64,000 nucleotides of DNA from Pyrinomonadaceae bacterium (GTDB lineage Bacteria; Acidobacteriota; Blastocatellia; Pyrinomonadales; Pyrinomonadaceae): assembly GCA_019186825.1 (NCBI GenBank), contig JABARP010000014.1, positions 1-64,000 on the forward strand, read 5' to 3'. Position numbers and translations under genes: made by a program. The notes below the pieces were generated by a model that had not been told where the DNA came from, did no database searches, and was given only the letters and a program-made list of their open reading frames with translations. Positions 28,100 to 37,231 of this stretch are shown in pieces (the first letter of the stretch is position 1; every line of letters begins with the position of its first letter).

Positions 28100-30400
28100 T
28101 TGATGAGGCTTTTTCGGATCACCATCTCCTGCTTGATGGCGGCGGCATTTTTGTCGGCCGCCATTGATGTCTTGGGCCAGAAGAAGCCGAAGAAGCCGCG
28201 AAAATCGGCTCGACGCCCGGTCATCACAATGATGGGCGACCCTGTTTCGTCGGTCCCCAAACCTGAACCTCTCTCTGAGAATGTAACCGCATTCCTACAA
28301 GCATGGTCCGTCGTTAATGAGACGTATTTTGATTCGACGTTTGCCGGCCTGGACTGGGATAAGGTACGAGAAGAATATTTGCCCCGGGCAAAAGCCGCAA
28401 AGTCTGAAGCCGAGATCGACAATTTGATCCTCGAGATGGTGGGCAAGCTCGGAAAGTCCCATTTTGGCATCGTGCCGGCAAGCTTTTTTCGCAGCCTTAA
28501 GGTCGCCCGCAAGCTTTCAGCCGAACACGAAGGAGCTTTAGCTGAGCCGGCCACTTCGAACGGAGCCGGCGAGAAGCGAGCAGGTATTTCAACGGAGTTC
28601 GAGCTTGATGACGATGACCAGCCTGAGCCCGGCAAGTTTGGAATCGGTATCGAACTGCGGGCACTTGACGGTCAGTTTATGATCGTCTCCGTACTTCCCG
28701 GGTCCTCAGCTGCGGCGGCAGGCATCAAGCCGGGCTATATTCTCGACGAGATAAACGGTATTTCCCTCAAAGTCTTGAGCGAGACGATCACGAAAGGCGC
28801 TCCCAACGTACGCCACCTTGACCGAATGCTCCCGACCGCGATCAAGATGTGGCTACTTGATCGAAACTACGCCCTCAACGTAAAGATCACTTGCTTGGAT
28901 GCAGATGATCGCAAGGTCGAATACGATCTTGAGCGGAAGCCGCTAAATGGGCACATGATCTCGCTAGGCGGCCTGACGCCGAATATTCTTCTCGAATATC
29001 GCTCCGACTCGCTGAATGATGATGTCGGATACGTAAAGTTCAACGTCTTTGGGCTACAGGTCCTAGGTCATTTTTGCGAGACGATTCGAGAGTTTTCCAA
29101 GAAAAAGGCTGTGATCATTGACCTCCGTGGGAATTTGGGCGGACTTGTTCACGCCGCAAGGGGTTTCTCCGGAATGCTTGAACCCGGACCGGTCCTTTTC
29201 GGCACGAGTGTTGCCCGTGGCGTCCGGACGGAGATAGATACCGATGACAAGGCGAAGAAATTCAAAGGTCGTGTGATCGTGCTTGTCGATGATCAGTCGA
29301 TGTCCGCAGCAGAACTCGTTTCGGCTGAATTGCAGGATAATGCGCGGGCCGTCATTATCGGACAACGCACCGCCGGAGAGGCTTTGCCGGCAATGAGTAT
29401 GAAGCTTGCTACGGGCTCAGTGATGTCGTATCCGGTCGCCGATCTCCTTCGTCCAGAGGGTGTTTCGGTTGAAGCACGAGGCGTCGACCCGGATATTGCG
29501 GTTCGGATCACGAGAAAAGACCTGCTGTCGGGCCCGGACCCGGCATTGGCAAAGGCCCTCGAGATCATCGGAACCGATGTGTATCAAGAAGAGATCGCGA
29601 AGCGGGAAGCTGCGAAGGAAAGGCGTCTTGCTGCTAAAAAAGCTGAAGCCGATCTTCCGCCCCCTCCGCCAAAGGCGATCAGCGGCACTAATTTTGGTAC
29701 GGGTTCCGGGAAACCAAACGATCTTGCAAGAGCCACCAGGCCGAAGGCGGAGAAGCCTTCGAAAGATCAGAAAGCAGAGGAACTGCTCTCGAACGCGGCA
29801 AAACTCGTTGGCGACCTTTCGAAGATCAAGACCTACTCTTTCGAAGGAACTCTGCTCCTGACCTTTGGGGGCACGCCGACCAAATATAAGTATTCATTTT
29901 ATCGAGAACTTCCGGATAAATACGTATCGACGTCTGTTTCGGACCTAATGGGCACACTTAGGTCCGGAGCGGTTGGGAAAGACACATTTTTTGAAAGTAA
30001 CGTTGGCCTTTCTCCGACGAACGTTGTCGCGGGTGATGATCCGAACGTTGATCTTTACGCGCGGTTGAGGAGTGTGCTGGCACCCGATGCGTTCTCATCC
30101 CTCAAGTACGATGGCGTTTACGACGCAGACGGAAAGAGCCTCTCGATCATCGAGGGAACCGACAAGGAGGCGCGGACGATCTACATTACGCTCGACAAGG
30201 CGACGGGGTTGCCCTTCAGGATATACGACGGCACGATCGCCATGGTCTTTGACGACTACCGGAAAGAAGGCGGTTTTATGTTGCCGCGACGAATAAAAGT
30301 GGGGGCGGCCCTTGAGTTCTTGATCTCGAATTACACGATCGGGCAGAAGTTTGACCCGTCCGTGTTTGAAAAGCGCGAGAGCTGTTTCGATCGGCCATAG
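28100..30400 (+). CDS. S41-family protease with PDZ and C-terminal lipoprotein-sorting-like domain
   Basis: 766-aa secreted or periplasmic protease-like protein. A signal peptide (about 6-26) is followed by a cap region, a PDZ domain (about 185-270), the S41 domain (about 290-480) and a Lys/Pro-rich linker. A C-terminal domain (about 560-766) has the beta-rich look of LolA/outer-membrane-lipoprotein carriers (TYSFEGTLLLTF, YRELPDKYV). The nucleophile region is DDQSMSAAELVSAELQDN. The Lys expected in RTxGKG of classical tail-specific proteases is replaced (RTAGEAL), as in tricorn-like S41 proteins. It lies between gapA and pgk, 5 nt from the latter frame's first start codon, an odd place for a protease. 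Confidence 0.85.
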   Translation: MMRLFRITISCLMAAAFLSAAIDVLGQKKPKKPRKSARRPVITMMGDPVSSVPKPEPLSENVTAFLQAWSVVNETYFDSTFAGLDWDKVREEYLPRAKAAKSEAEIDNLILEMVGKLGKSHFGIVPASFFRSLKVARKLSAEHEGALAEPATSNGAGEKRAGISTEFELDDDDQPEPGKFGIGIELRALDGQFMIVSVLPGSSAAAAGIKPGYILDEINGISLKVLSETITKGAPNVRHLDRMLPTAIKMWLLDRNYALNVKITCLDADDRKVEYDLERKPLNGHMISLGGLTPNILLEYRSDSLNDDVGYVKFNVFGLQVLGHFCETIREFSKKKAVIIDLRGNLGGLVHAARGFSGMLEPGPVLFGTSVARGVRTEIDTDDKAKKFKGRVIVLVDDQSMSAAELVSAELQDNARAVIIGQRTAGEALPAMSMKLATGSVMSYPVADLLRPEGVSVEARGVDPDIAVRITRKDLLSGPDPALAKALEIIGTDVYQEEIAKREAAKERRLAAKKAEADLPPPPPKAISGTNFGTGSGKPNDLARATRPKAEKPSKDQKAEELLSNAAKLVGDLSKIKTYSFEGTLLLTFGGTPTKYKYSFYRELPDKYVSTSVSDLMGTLRSGAVGKDTFFESNVGLSPTNVVAGDDPNVDLYARLRSVLAPDAFSSLKYDGVYDADGKSLSIIEGTDKEARTIYITLDKATGLPFRIYDGTIAMVFDDYRKEGGFMLPRRIKVGAALEFLISNYTIGQKFDPSVFEKRESCFDRP

Positions 30401-30456
30401 GAAGGGTGAGTGGACCGCGACCAATAGCGGCATCCGATAAAATACAAGTCAATAGA

Positions 30457-31716
30457 ATGCAAAAGCGAACTATCAAAGATATTGATGTAAACGGAAAACG
30501 CGTCTTCGTGCGCGTCGATTTCAATGTTCCGGTGAAGGATGGTGTCGTGACGGACGATACTCGAATTCGGGCAGCGATACCGACGATCCGCGACCTTGCT
30601 GGACGTGGAGCAAAGGTGATCCTTGCTTCGCACTTGGGACGCCCTCTCAAAGAAAAGAAGAAGGCAGAGGAAGCCGGTAAAGAGTTCGATGCCGCTAAAT
30701 TCTCGCTAGCGCCGGTATTTGCCCGATTTAACGAACTTGTCGAGGGTATCGAAGAGATCCGGGAGACTCGGTTTGCCGTGAATTGCGTCGGAGCGGAGGT
30801 TTCCGAAGCGGTTAACGCGCTAGGTGAAGGCGATGTTCTTCTTCTTGAAAATCTCCGGCTTCATCCCGGAGAAGAGAAGAACGATCCAGAGTTCGCAAAG
30901 CGGCTCGCGGCATTGTGCGACATCTATGTGAACGACGCCTTCGGTACAGCTCACCGAGCACATGCCTCGACTGAGGGAATTACGCATTTTGTCGATACGT
31001 GCGTTGCGGGCCTCCTGATGGAGAAGGAGCTTGACTACCTCGGCCGCGTCCTCGGATCTCCTGAACGGCCGTTCGTTGCGATCCTCGGCGGTGCAAAGGT
31101 CTCGGATAAGATCCCGGTGATCGATTCGCTCATCGAAAGAAAGGTGGACAAGCTGCTTATCGGCGGAGCAATGGCTTACACTTTTTTCAAGGCAAATGGT
31201 TACACCATCGGCAAATCGCTCGTCGAGAACGATATGCTCGACCGCGCAAAGGAGATCGAAGCGCGTGCGAACTCTGCTGGCGTCGAGTTGCTTCTCCCGA
31301 CAGATCATCAGGTCGTTGACAGCGTCGATCCGCTTAATTCACAAAAAACTATCCCGATCGATTTTACAAATGCCGGGCACGTAGGCCTCGACATTGGCAT
31401 CGAAACGGCCGCGATCTTTGCAAATGCACTGAAAGGGGCGAAAACGCTCGTGTGGAACGGACCGATGGGAATGTTCGAGGAAAAGCCATTCGATCAGGGA
31501 ACGATCGCGGTCGCAAAGGCGGTCGCGGAGGCGACTGACAACGGTGCGGTCTCGATAGTTGGCGGCGGAGATTCTGTCGCAGCCATCAAGCAGGCCAGGC
31601 TCGAAGACCACATTTCGCATATTTCCACGGGCGGCGGAGCGACGCTCGAATTCCTTGCGGGCGATGTTCTGCCTGGTGTCGCGGCTCTAAACGACAAAAA
31701 TGAAGCAGTCGTTTGA
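30457..31716 (+). CDS. pgk: Phosphoglycerate kinase
   Basis: Makes ATP and 3-phosphoglycerate. I chose ATG 30457 (419 aa, MQKRTIKDIDV); a GTG at 30406 would add 17 residues not typical of the family. Visible motifs are VFVRVDFNVPV, RPLKEKKK near the substrate site, ENLRLHPGEE, FGTAHRAHAST, GGAKVSDKIPVI, the hinge and the C-terminal GGGDSVAAI with STGGGATLEFLAG. It is slightly longer than the usual 390-400. Confidence 0.97.
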   Translation: MQKRTIKDIDVNGKRVFVRVDFNVPVKDGVVTDDTRIRAAIPTIRDLAGRGAKVILASHLGRPLKEKKKAEEAGKEFDAAKFSLAPVFARFNELVEGIEEIRETRFAVNCVGAEVSEAVNALGEGDVLLLENLRLHPGEEKNDPEFAKRLAALCDIYVNDAFGTAHRAHASTEGITHFVDTCVAGLLMEKELDYLGRVLGSPERPFVAILGGAKVSDKIPVIDSLIERKVDKLLIGGAMAYTFFKANGYTIGKSLVENDMLDRAKEIEARANSAGVELLLPTDHQVVDSVDPLNSQKTIPIDFTNAGHVGLDIGIETAAIFANALKGAKTLVWNGPMGMFEEKPFDQGTIAVAKAVAEATDNGAVSIVGGGDSVAAIKQARLEDHISHISTGGGATLEFLAGDVLPGVAALNDKNEAVV

Positions 31717-31751
31717 TGATCTTTTGCTCGCTAAGGAGTGTGGGCCCGTGC

Positions 31752-31776
31752 AGGCGTCCTAACGCTTAAGTTTTTT
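31752..31776 (+). terminator. Weak hairpin terminator after pgk
   Basis: A 6-bp stem (AGGCGT 31752-31757, ACGCTT 31762-31767) is followed by AAG and six T residues (31771-31776). The stem is short, so termination may be partial. It separates pgk from the antiporter gene. Confidence 0.4.
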
Positions 31777-31874
31777 ATTGGTCGGTCGTCCGGACCAATA
31801 TCGCGCTACAATAGCAAAACTCGGTTTTATCAACGAACACAACTGTCTGGAACGCGGGCAGATACTAGAACACT

Positions 31875-33866
31875 ATGCACGAACTGCCGCTGCTAATAAA
31901 TATAGCTGTCGCTCTTGTCGCTGCTTTTATCGGCGGAATGGTAGCGCGGTTCCTCAAATTGCCCCAGATCGTTGGGTATATGATCGCAGGCATCGCGATC
32001 GGTCCATTTACGCCCGGGTTTTCGGGGGACGTCGCGACCATCAGCCAACTCGCCGAGCTCGGCGTGGTCTTCCTAATGTTCGGCGTCGGCTTGCACTTCT
32101 CCATCGACGACCTTTGGAAGGTTCGAAGCATCGCTATCCCCGGTGCCATCGGGCAAATGTTCGTTACGACCATCCTTGGCTATTTGTTTGCCACGTTTTT
32201 GGGTTGGTCACAGTCGGCGAGCGTTGTTCTTGGCCTTGCGATATCTATCGCCAGCACCGTCGTTTTGCTTCGGGGGTTGATGGACAATGGGCTTCTCAAC
32301 ACACAGCACGGACAGGCCGCTGTCGGATGGCTGATCCTCGAAGACATTGCTACGGTCCTGATCCTCTTGCTGATGCCAACTCTCGCATCCGGCGAGGGTG
32401 GTTTGGACTGGGGTGGGCTCGGCCTGACCTTACTCAAGGCCGGTGCGTTCTTTATCTCACTGATCTTCATCGGGCGCAAACTCATACCATGGATGCTAAT
32501 GGGCTCTGCCCGATCGGGTTCACGCGAGCTATTCCTCCTAGCCGTGCTGGCTGTTTCAGTGGGCATCGCTCTGGCGGCGACTGAGATCTTTGGTGTTTCG
32601 ATCGCGCTTGGAGCCTTTGCGGCAGGCGTGGTTGTAAGCGAATCAAAGCTGAGCCACCAGGTAAGCGCCGACATTCTGCCGTTTCGCGACGCATTCTCGG
32701 TGCTGTTTTTTGTCTCGATCGGGATGATGGTTAACATTCACTATCTCGGAATGAATGTGTTCGCTCTGATCGCTTTGGTCTTGCTGGTCACGATCGGAAA
32801 ATACCTTGTTACGCTGTTGATGGGTGTACTTATCAAGCGTCCGGCTCGCACTTTCCTAGTGGTTGCTGCAGGACTCAGCCAGATAGGAGAATTCTCGTTC
32901 ATTCTAGGACAAGCCGGTATGGCTCTCGGACTCCTCGACCAAAACCAGTACTCAATGATCCTGGCGAGTGCTCTCCTATCAATTGCAGTAAATCCGCTAA
33001 TGTACCAGACGACCATGCCGGTTGAGAGGTTTCTTCGAAAGCGACCTCGATTCTGGCGCCTATTCGATCGGCACAGCGGTGAGTTTGAAATGCCGGAGAG
33101 CATGTCAGACCATGTGGTCGTGATCGGTTTTGGGCGTGTTGGGCAGCATATCGTGAACGTTCTAGTGGAGCTCGGGATCCCTCTGATTGTCGTCGAGGCT
33201 GACCTGGACCGCGTTGAGAAACTGATGGAGCGGAATATCCCGGCTCTGTACGGGGACGCGGGTACTTCTGAAGTCATCTTTCACGCCCATCTTACAACGG
33301 CACGGCTCTTGGTCGTGACGACGCCGGAAGAAGCTGTAACGGATATAATCGTGAGCGATGCACGCTCGGTCGCTCCTGACCTTCACATAGTTGCACGGGG
33401 AGCGTCCGATGTTGGCGTGGCGCAACTCTACGAATTGGGTGCCAATTATGTCATCCATCCTGAGTTGGAAGGCGGCCTGCAGATCCTTCGGCGAACTTTG
33501 CTCGAACTTGGCTATTCGCTGCGCAAGGTACAACAATACACTGACGCAGTGCGTAGCGATCAGTATGATTCTGCGATCAATACTAAGGAGGAACGCCATT
33601 TTCTAACCGAACTGCTTATCGCGAGCGATAATATTGGTCTTAGCTGGCTGTCGCTGCACGATGATAGTGGGCTGATCGGAAAGACTTTGATCGATGCCAA
33701 GCTTCGTGAACTAACCGGAGCTTCGGTGGTGGCGATCTTGCGGACCGGGAAACTCATTGGTAACCCGCCTGCGCGAACAGTCTTAAAGAAGGGAGATGTA
33801 ATCGGCCTTATAGGTTCGGATGACGACATTGAAAAGGCTCGGGCAGTGTTCGGGCACGCTATTTAG
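31875..33866 (+). CDS. Monovalent cation:proton antiporter (CPA2/Kef type) with TrkA domains
   Basis: 663-aa potassium or sodium/proton antiporter of the KefB/YbaL group. The first 385 residues hold about 12 membrane segments of the Na+/H+ exchanger fold. A cytosolic RCK/TrkA-N domain follows (about 410-530), with the nucleotide-binding VVVIGFGRVGQHIV and the acidic end of the second strand IVVEAD, then a TrkA-C domain (about 580-660). NAD(H) or another nucleotide probably gates transport. It is 158 nt after pgk, behind a weak terminator, and so is likely a separate unit. Confidence 0.92.
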   Translation: MHELPLLINIAVALVAAFIGGMVARFLKLPQIVGYMIAGIAIGPFTPGFSGDVATISQLAELGVVFLMFGVGLHFSIDDLWKVRSIAIPGAIGQMFVTTILGYLFATFLGWSQSASVVLGLAISIASTVVLLRGLMDNGLLNTQHGQAAVGWLILEDIATVLILLLMPTLASGEGGLDWGGLGLTLLKAGAFFISLIFIGRKLIPWMLMGSARSGSRELFLLAVLAVSVGIALAATEIFGVSIALGAFAAGVVVSESKLSHQVSADILPFRDAFSVLFFVSIGMMVNIHYLGMNVFALIALVLLVTIGKYLVTLLMGVLIKRPARTFLVVAAGLSQIGEFSFILGQAGMALGLLDQNQYSMILASALLSIAVNPLMYQTTMPVERFLRKRPRFWRLFDRHSGEFEMPESMSDHVVVIGFGRVGQHIVNVLVELGIPLIVVEADLDRVEKLMERNIPALYGDAGTSEVIFHAHLTTARLLVVTTPEEAVTDIIVSDARSVAPDLHIVARGASDVGVAQLYELGANYVIHPELEGGLQILRRTLLELGYSLRKVQQYTDAVRSDQYDSAINTKEERHFLTELLIASDNIGLSWLSLHDDSGLIGKTLIDAKLRELTGASVVAILRTGKLIGNPPARTVLKKGDVIGLIGSDDDIEKARAVFGHAI

Positions 33867-33994
33867 GACTCACGCGCGTAATGGCATACCTGCTCCATTG
33901 CACACGGTTTTTGGTGCCCGCACGACTAACCGAGTAGAATAAGCCGTTCTCGTAGGTATAGGCATCGCCACCGCAGCGATAGATGTAAAGTGTT

Positions 33995-34750
33995 ATGAGA
34001 AAACCTGTAATTGCCGGGAATTGGAAAATGTACAAGCTGCTGGGTGAGGCCGTCGATACGGCTCTCGCGCTAAAGCCGCTCGTTGCGAATGCGACGCACT
34101 GTGAGGTCGTGATCGCCCCCGTATTCACAGCGCTCAAGACGGTTGCAGATCGCCTTGAAGGATCGAACATCGGCATCGCGGCGCAAGATTGCGCGACGCA
34201 AAACGGCTTTGGCGCATTGACCGGCGAGGTTGCTCCGGTAATGCTCAAAGACGTTGGTTGCAAGTACACGATAATTGGCCATTCCGAACGCAGGCAGTTC
34301 TTCGGCGAGACGGACGCCTCCGTAAATTCGAAATCAAAAGCAGCTCTCGAAGCAGATCTTACCGCAATTGTGTGTGTCGGTGAATCCTTGGCAGAAAGGG
34401 AATCGGGCAATGCCGAGAATGTCGTTGCCGGACAGCTTTCAAGTGGCCTTTCGGGTTTGACAGTCGACGAGATGAGCCGTATTATTATCGCTTACGAGCC
34501 TGTCTGGGCGATTGGAACGGGTAAAACCGCGACGCCTGCACAGGCTCAAGAAATGCACGGCCACATCCGCAATGTTGTCGAGAAAGATCACGGCAAAGAC
34601 GTTGCGGCCTCGGTTCGGATCCTCTACGGCGGTTCGGTCAAACCTGAGAACATTGGCGAATTGATGGGTCAGCCCGATGTCGACGGTGCATTGGTTGGCG
34701 GTGCGAGTCTCGATGCTGAGAGTTTTGCGAAGATCGTAAACTATAAGTAA
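33995..34750 (+). CDS. tpiA: Triosephosphate isomerase
   Basis: Interconverts dihydroxyacetone phosphate and glyceraldehyde-3-phosphate. The 251-aa TIM barrel has N-K in GNWKMYK, catalytic His in IIGHSERR, catalytic Glu in [12 protein letters not shown] and the phosphate loop [10 protein letters not shown]. Length and motifs are standard. secG follows after 20 nt, an arrangement found in many bacteria. Confidence 0.98.
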   Translation: MRKPVIAGNWKMYKLLGEAVDTALALKPLVANATHCEVVIAPVFTALKTVADRLEGSNIGIAAQDCATQNGFGALTGEVAPVMLKDVGCKYTIIGHSERRQFFGETDASVNSKSKAALEADLTAIVCVGESLAERESGNAENVVAGQLSSGLSGLTVDEMSRIIIAYEPVWAIGTGKTATPAQAQEMHGHIRNVVEKDHGKDVAASVRILYGGSVKPENIGELMGQPDVDGALVGGASLDAESFAKIVNYK

Positions 34751-34770
34751 TCGGGACGGGAGTTAGAAAG

Positions 34771-35199
34771 TTGCTATACGTACTTTACATTTTGTTTTTT
34801 GCTTCGTGCATCGTCCTCGTTGGAGCAGTTCTGCTCCAACCTGGTAAGACCGATGCCGGCGCTCTGTTCACGAGCAATATTTCGAGCTCGGCATTGACGC
34901 CGCGAGGTACGACGACGATACTTTCGAAGATCACGATCGTGGCCGGCGTTGTTTTTATGGTTTCGGCCTTGCTGATCTCGATGCCTGCATTCAACGGCAA
35001 CGTTTCGGTGCTCTCGTCGAACCCGGAAGCACCGGCTGAAGCTCCTGCTTCGACAGCAGCAAATTCAAATGCAGCACCGGCGGCACCCGCGGCACCCGCG
35101 GCTAACACGGCTGCTCCCGAATCTGCTGCACCGGCTGCTAACGCAAATGCCGCTGCACCTGCAGCGAATACAAATGCGGCTCCGGCAGCGAATAAGTAG
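34771..35199 (+). CDS. secG: Protein-export membrane protein SecG with Ala/Asn/Pro tail
   Basis: Small subunit of the SecYEG channel. TTG start; 142 aa. Two membrane helices (about 2-22 and 52-70) flank the conserved loop with LLQPGKTDAGALF. After residue 85 a 57-residue tail of Ala, Pro, Asn and Glu (AAPAANTNAA-like units) replaces the usual short end. Such low-complexity tails occur in other SecG proteins; their role is unclear. It is followed 23 nt later by tRNA-Leu(GAG). Confidence 0.93.
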   Translation: MLYVLYILFFASCIVLVGAVLLQPGKTDAGALFTSNISSSALTPRGTTTILSKITIVAGVVFMVSALLISMPAFNGNVSVLSSNPEAPAEAPASTAANSNAAPAAPAAPAANTAAPESAAPAANANAAAPAANTNAAPAANK

Positions 35200-35222
35200 C
35201 GTTTGTTGAGATTGAAAATTTA

Positions 35223-35307
35223 GCTCAGGTGGCGTAATTGGTAGCCGCGCACGTTTGAGGGGCGTGTGGAGCGATCCGTGCGAGTTCGAGTCTCGCCCTG
35301 AGCACCA
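35223..35307 (+). tRNA. tRNA-Leu (anticodon GAG)
   Basis: 85 nt including an encoded CCA. The acceptor stem is GCTCAGG/CCTGAGC. The anticodon stem CACGT/GCGTG encloses loop TTGAGGG with anticodon GAG (reads CUC/CUU). The T arm is GCGAG/CTCGC with loop TTCGAGT. The 13-nt variable region marks a class II tRNA. secG followed by tRNA-Leu(GAG) is also the order in E. coli. Confidence 0.96.
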
Positions 35308-35315
35308 AATCGAAG

Positions 35316-35344
35316 AAGCAGGCCGCATCGTTGGCCTGCTTTTT
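35316..35344 (+). terminator. Bidirectional terminator between tRNA-Leu and argB
   Basis: A 9-bp perfect stem (AAGCAGGCC 35316-35324, GGCCTGCTT 35333-35341) with an 8-nt loop runs into a T tract on the plus strand. On the minus strand it begins right after the argB stop (35345), though without a clean T tract, so it probably ends both units. Confidence 0.8.
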
Positions 35345-36232
35345 CTATTTGACGACCATTGTGCCCGTCCCTTCGTCCGTGAAGACCTCGGCAAGCACCG
35401 CATTTGCCTTTCGCCCGTCGATCACATGGGCTGTATGTACGCCACGTTCTATCAAGGAGATCAGGCTCTCGAGCTTCGGTATCATTCCGCCGGTCGCCTT
35501 GCCGGATTCGATCAGCTCGCGAGCCTCGTTGATCGGCAGTCGCGAGATCTTCGACGCGGGATCCGTCGGATCGAGGTAGATGCCGTTCACATCCGACAGC
35601 AGAATAAGCTTCTCCGCCTTAAGGGCAACGGCGATCTCCGCCGCGATCGTATCTGCGTTAATGTTGAAAACGTGGCCGTGATCGTCGGCACCGAGCGAAG
35701 AAAGAACAGGCAAATAGCCGTTGCTCAGCATCACGTCGATGAGCGATGCATCGATCTTCACGACATCGCCAACATGCCCAAAATCAACAAGGTCCGTTAC
35801 GCCGGTCGCTCGATCGAGAACGTTCTTGGGCGGACGCTTTTCCGCCGTCAGAACGCCGCCATCAATGCCCGAAAGCCCGACCGCTTTTATCCCACGGCGC
35901 CTGAATTGTGCAAGGATCTCAGTGTTGATCTTCCCGCGAAAGACCATCTTTGCCAATTCAAGAGTGTCGTCGTCGGTGACTCTACGTCCTCCTACGACCT
36001 TTTGAATTACGCCAAGCTTCTCGGCCATCTCGGTCAACTGTTTACCGCCTCCATGTACGACGCACACTCGGATGCCGACCTCGTGCAAAAGTCCGATCTC
36101 CTCCGATATCGACGCTAGGTTTGCCGGGTCCTCGGTGATCTTTCCGGAGAATTTGATGACGAACGTCTTGCCGGCGAACCTCTGGATATACGGCAACGCC
36201 TCGCGCAACAAATCTAGTGATTCGATTTCCAT
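35345..36232 (-). CDS. argB: N-acetylglutamate kinase (ArgB)
   Basis: Phosphorylates N-acyl-glutamate in arginine synthesis. The 295-aa amino acid kinase opens with LREALPYIQRFAGKTFVIKFSG; the short N-terminal helix before it is a mark of arginine-sensitive NAGKs. CVVHGGGKQL, GRRVTDDDTLELAKMVFRGK and the C-terminal GTGTMV follow. The usual IKYGGNAM reads IKFSGKI, a mild divergence in the ATP site. It is the last gene of the arg operon, 6 nt after the carbamoyltransferase. Whether the substrate is acetyl- or succinyl-glutamate is open (see the carbamoyltransferase). Confidence 0.93.
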   Translation of the reverse strand: MEIESLDLLREALPYIQRFAGKTFVIKFSGKITEDPANLASISEEIGLLHEVGIRVCVVHGGGKQLTEMAEKLGVIQKVVGGRRVTDDDTLELAKMVFRGKINTEILAQFRRRGIKAVGLSGIDGGVLTAEKRPPKNVLDRATGVTDLVDFGHVGDVVKIDASLIDVMLSNGYLPVLSSLGADDHGHVFNINADTIAAEIAVALKAEKLILLSDVNGIYLDPTDPASKISRLPINEARELIESGKATGGMIPKLESLISLIERGVHTAHVIDGRKANAVLAEVFTDEGTGTMVVK

Positions 36233-36238
36233 AGCGAG

Positions 36239-37231
36239 CTATTTCACCAATGCTGCAAGGATCGCCTTCTGGACGTGCAGCCGATTTTCCGCCTCGTCGA
36301 TGACAACGGAGTTTGACGAATCGAGAACCTCGTCCGTTACGATCACATTTCGGCGGACGGGAAGACAGTGCATAAAAATACCGTCGTTTGTCCGCGACAT
36401 CTTCTCGGAATCAACGATCCAGTCGTGGCGGAGCGAAGCGTGGTGGCCCACGTCGGGTCTACCGTAGAAGGACGCGGGTGCCCAGCTTTTCGCATAGACC
36501 ACATCTCCATCGTCAAAGCCTTGATGTGGATCGTTCGTAACTCGAATACTGCCACCGGCGGCTTCAGCATGCTCGGTGGCCTGTCGCATCAGGTCCGAAT
36601 CGAGGTCATAGCCCGCAGGATGTGCGATCGTCAGCTCATGGCCGCATTGTGCGGCGGCGAGCACGAAGCTATTTGGGACCGCCATTGGTAGTGCCTTCGG
36701 GTGCCACGCCCACGTCATGAGCACGCGCTTCTTTTCACTGCCGAATCGCTCGCGTATCGTCAACATATCAGCGAAGGCCTGGCAAGGATGGTGCATCGCC
36801 GACTCCAGATTTATTACCGGAACATTAGAATACTTTGCGAATGCGTGCAGGACCGGATCAGTGCGTTCGTACTCCCAATCTTTCAGTTCTGCAAAGGTGC
36901 GTACGCCGATCGCAGAAACATATCGGCTGAGGACGCGAACGAACTCCGCGATGTGCTCGGTCTTGTTGCCGTCCATAACGATCTTGTCTCGGTATTCGAT
37001 AGACCAGGAGGTACTTCCGGGCTCGATCAGCACAGGATTTCCGCCTAATTCGAATACCGCGACCTGCATCGAAGCACGCGTCCGCAACGAGGGATTCAGG
37101 AACACGAGGGCTACGGACCGACCGGCTAATTCATTCGTAACGCGTCGATCAGCCTTGAGGGCCGCGGCCTTCCGGAGAATATCCTCAAATTCCTTTCTCG
37201 AAAGGTTGGCAGTTGAAAGGAGATCTCTCAT
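36239..37231 (-). CDS. argF': N-acetyl- or N-succinyl-ornithine carbamoyltransferase
   Basis: 330-aa transcarbamylase of the acylated-ornithine branch, not ordinary OTCase. The carbamoyl-phosphate motif appears as NPSLRTRAS; other branch-specific segments are DGNKTEHIAEF, TWAWHPKALPMAVPNS, HCLPVRRNV and DEAENRLHVQKA. In Xanthomonas AOTCase a Glu at position 92 selects N-acetylornithine, and its change to Pro, Ser or Val gives succinylornithine activity. By my alignment the equivalent residue here is Thr91, so the acyl group is uncertain. The route needs an acylcitrulline deacylase, which is not in the window. It overlaps argD by 4 nt. Confidence 0.9.
   Translation of the reverse strand: MRDLLSTANLSRKEFEDILRKAAALKADRRVTNELAGRSVALVFLNPSLRTRASMQVAVFELGGNPVLIEPGSTSWSIEYRDKIVMDGNKTEHIAEFVRVLSRYVSAIGVRTFAELKDWEYERTDPVLHAFAKYSNVPVINLESAMHHPCQAFADMLTIRERFGSEKKRVLMTWAWHPKALPMAVPNSFVLAAAQCGHELTIAHPAGYDLDSDLMRQATEHAEAAGGSIRVTNDPHQGFDDGDVVYAKSWAPASFYGRPDVGHHASLRHDWIVDSEKMSRTNDGIFMHCLPVRRNVIVTDEVLDSSNSVVIDEAENRLHVQKAILAALVK

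Noticed and set aside
31777-31799. Inverted repeat ATTGGTC / GACCAAT after pgk
   Set aside because: No T tract follows on either useful side and it lies after a better, though weak, terminator. It could be an operator, but nothing supports that.
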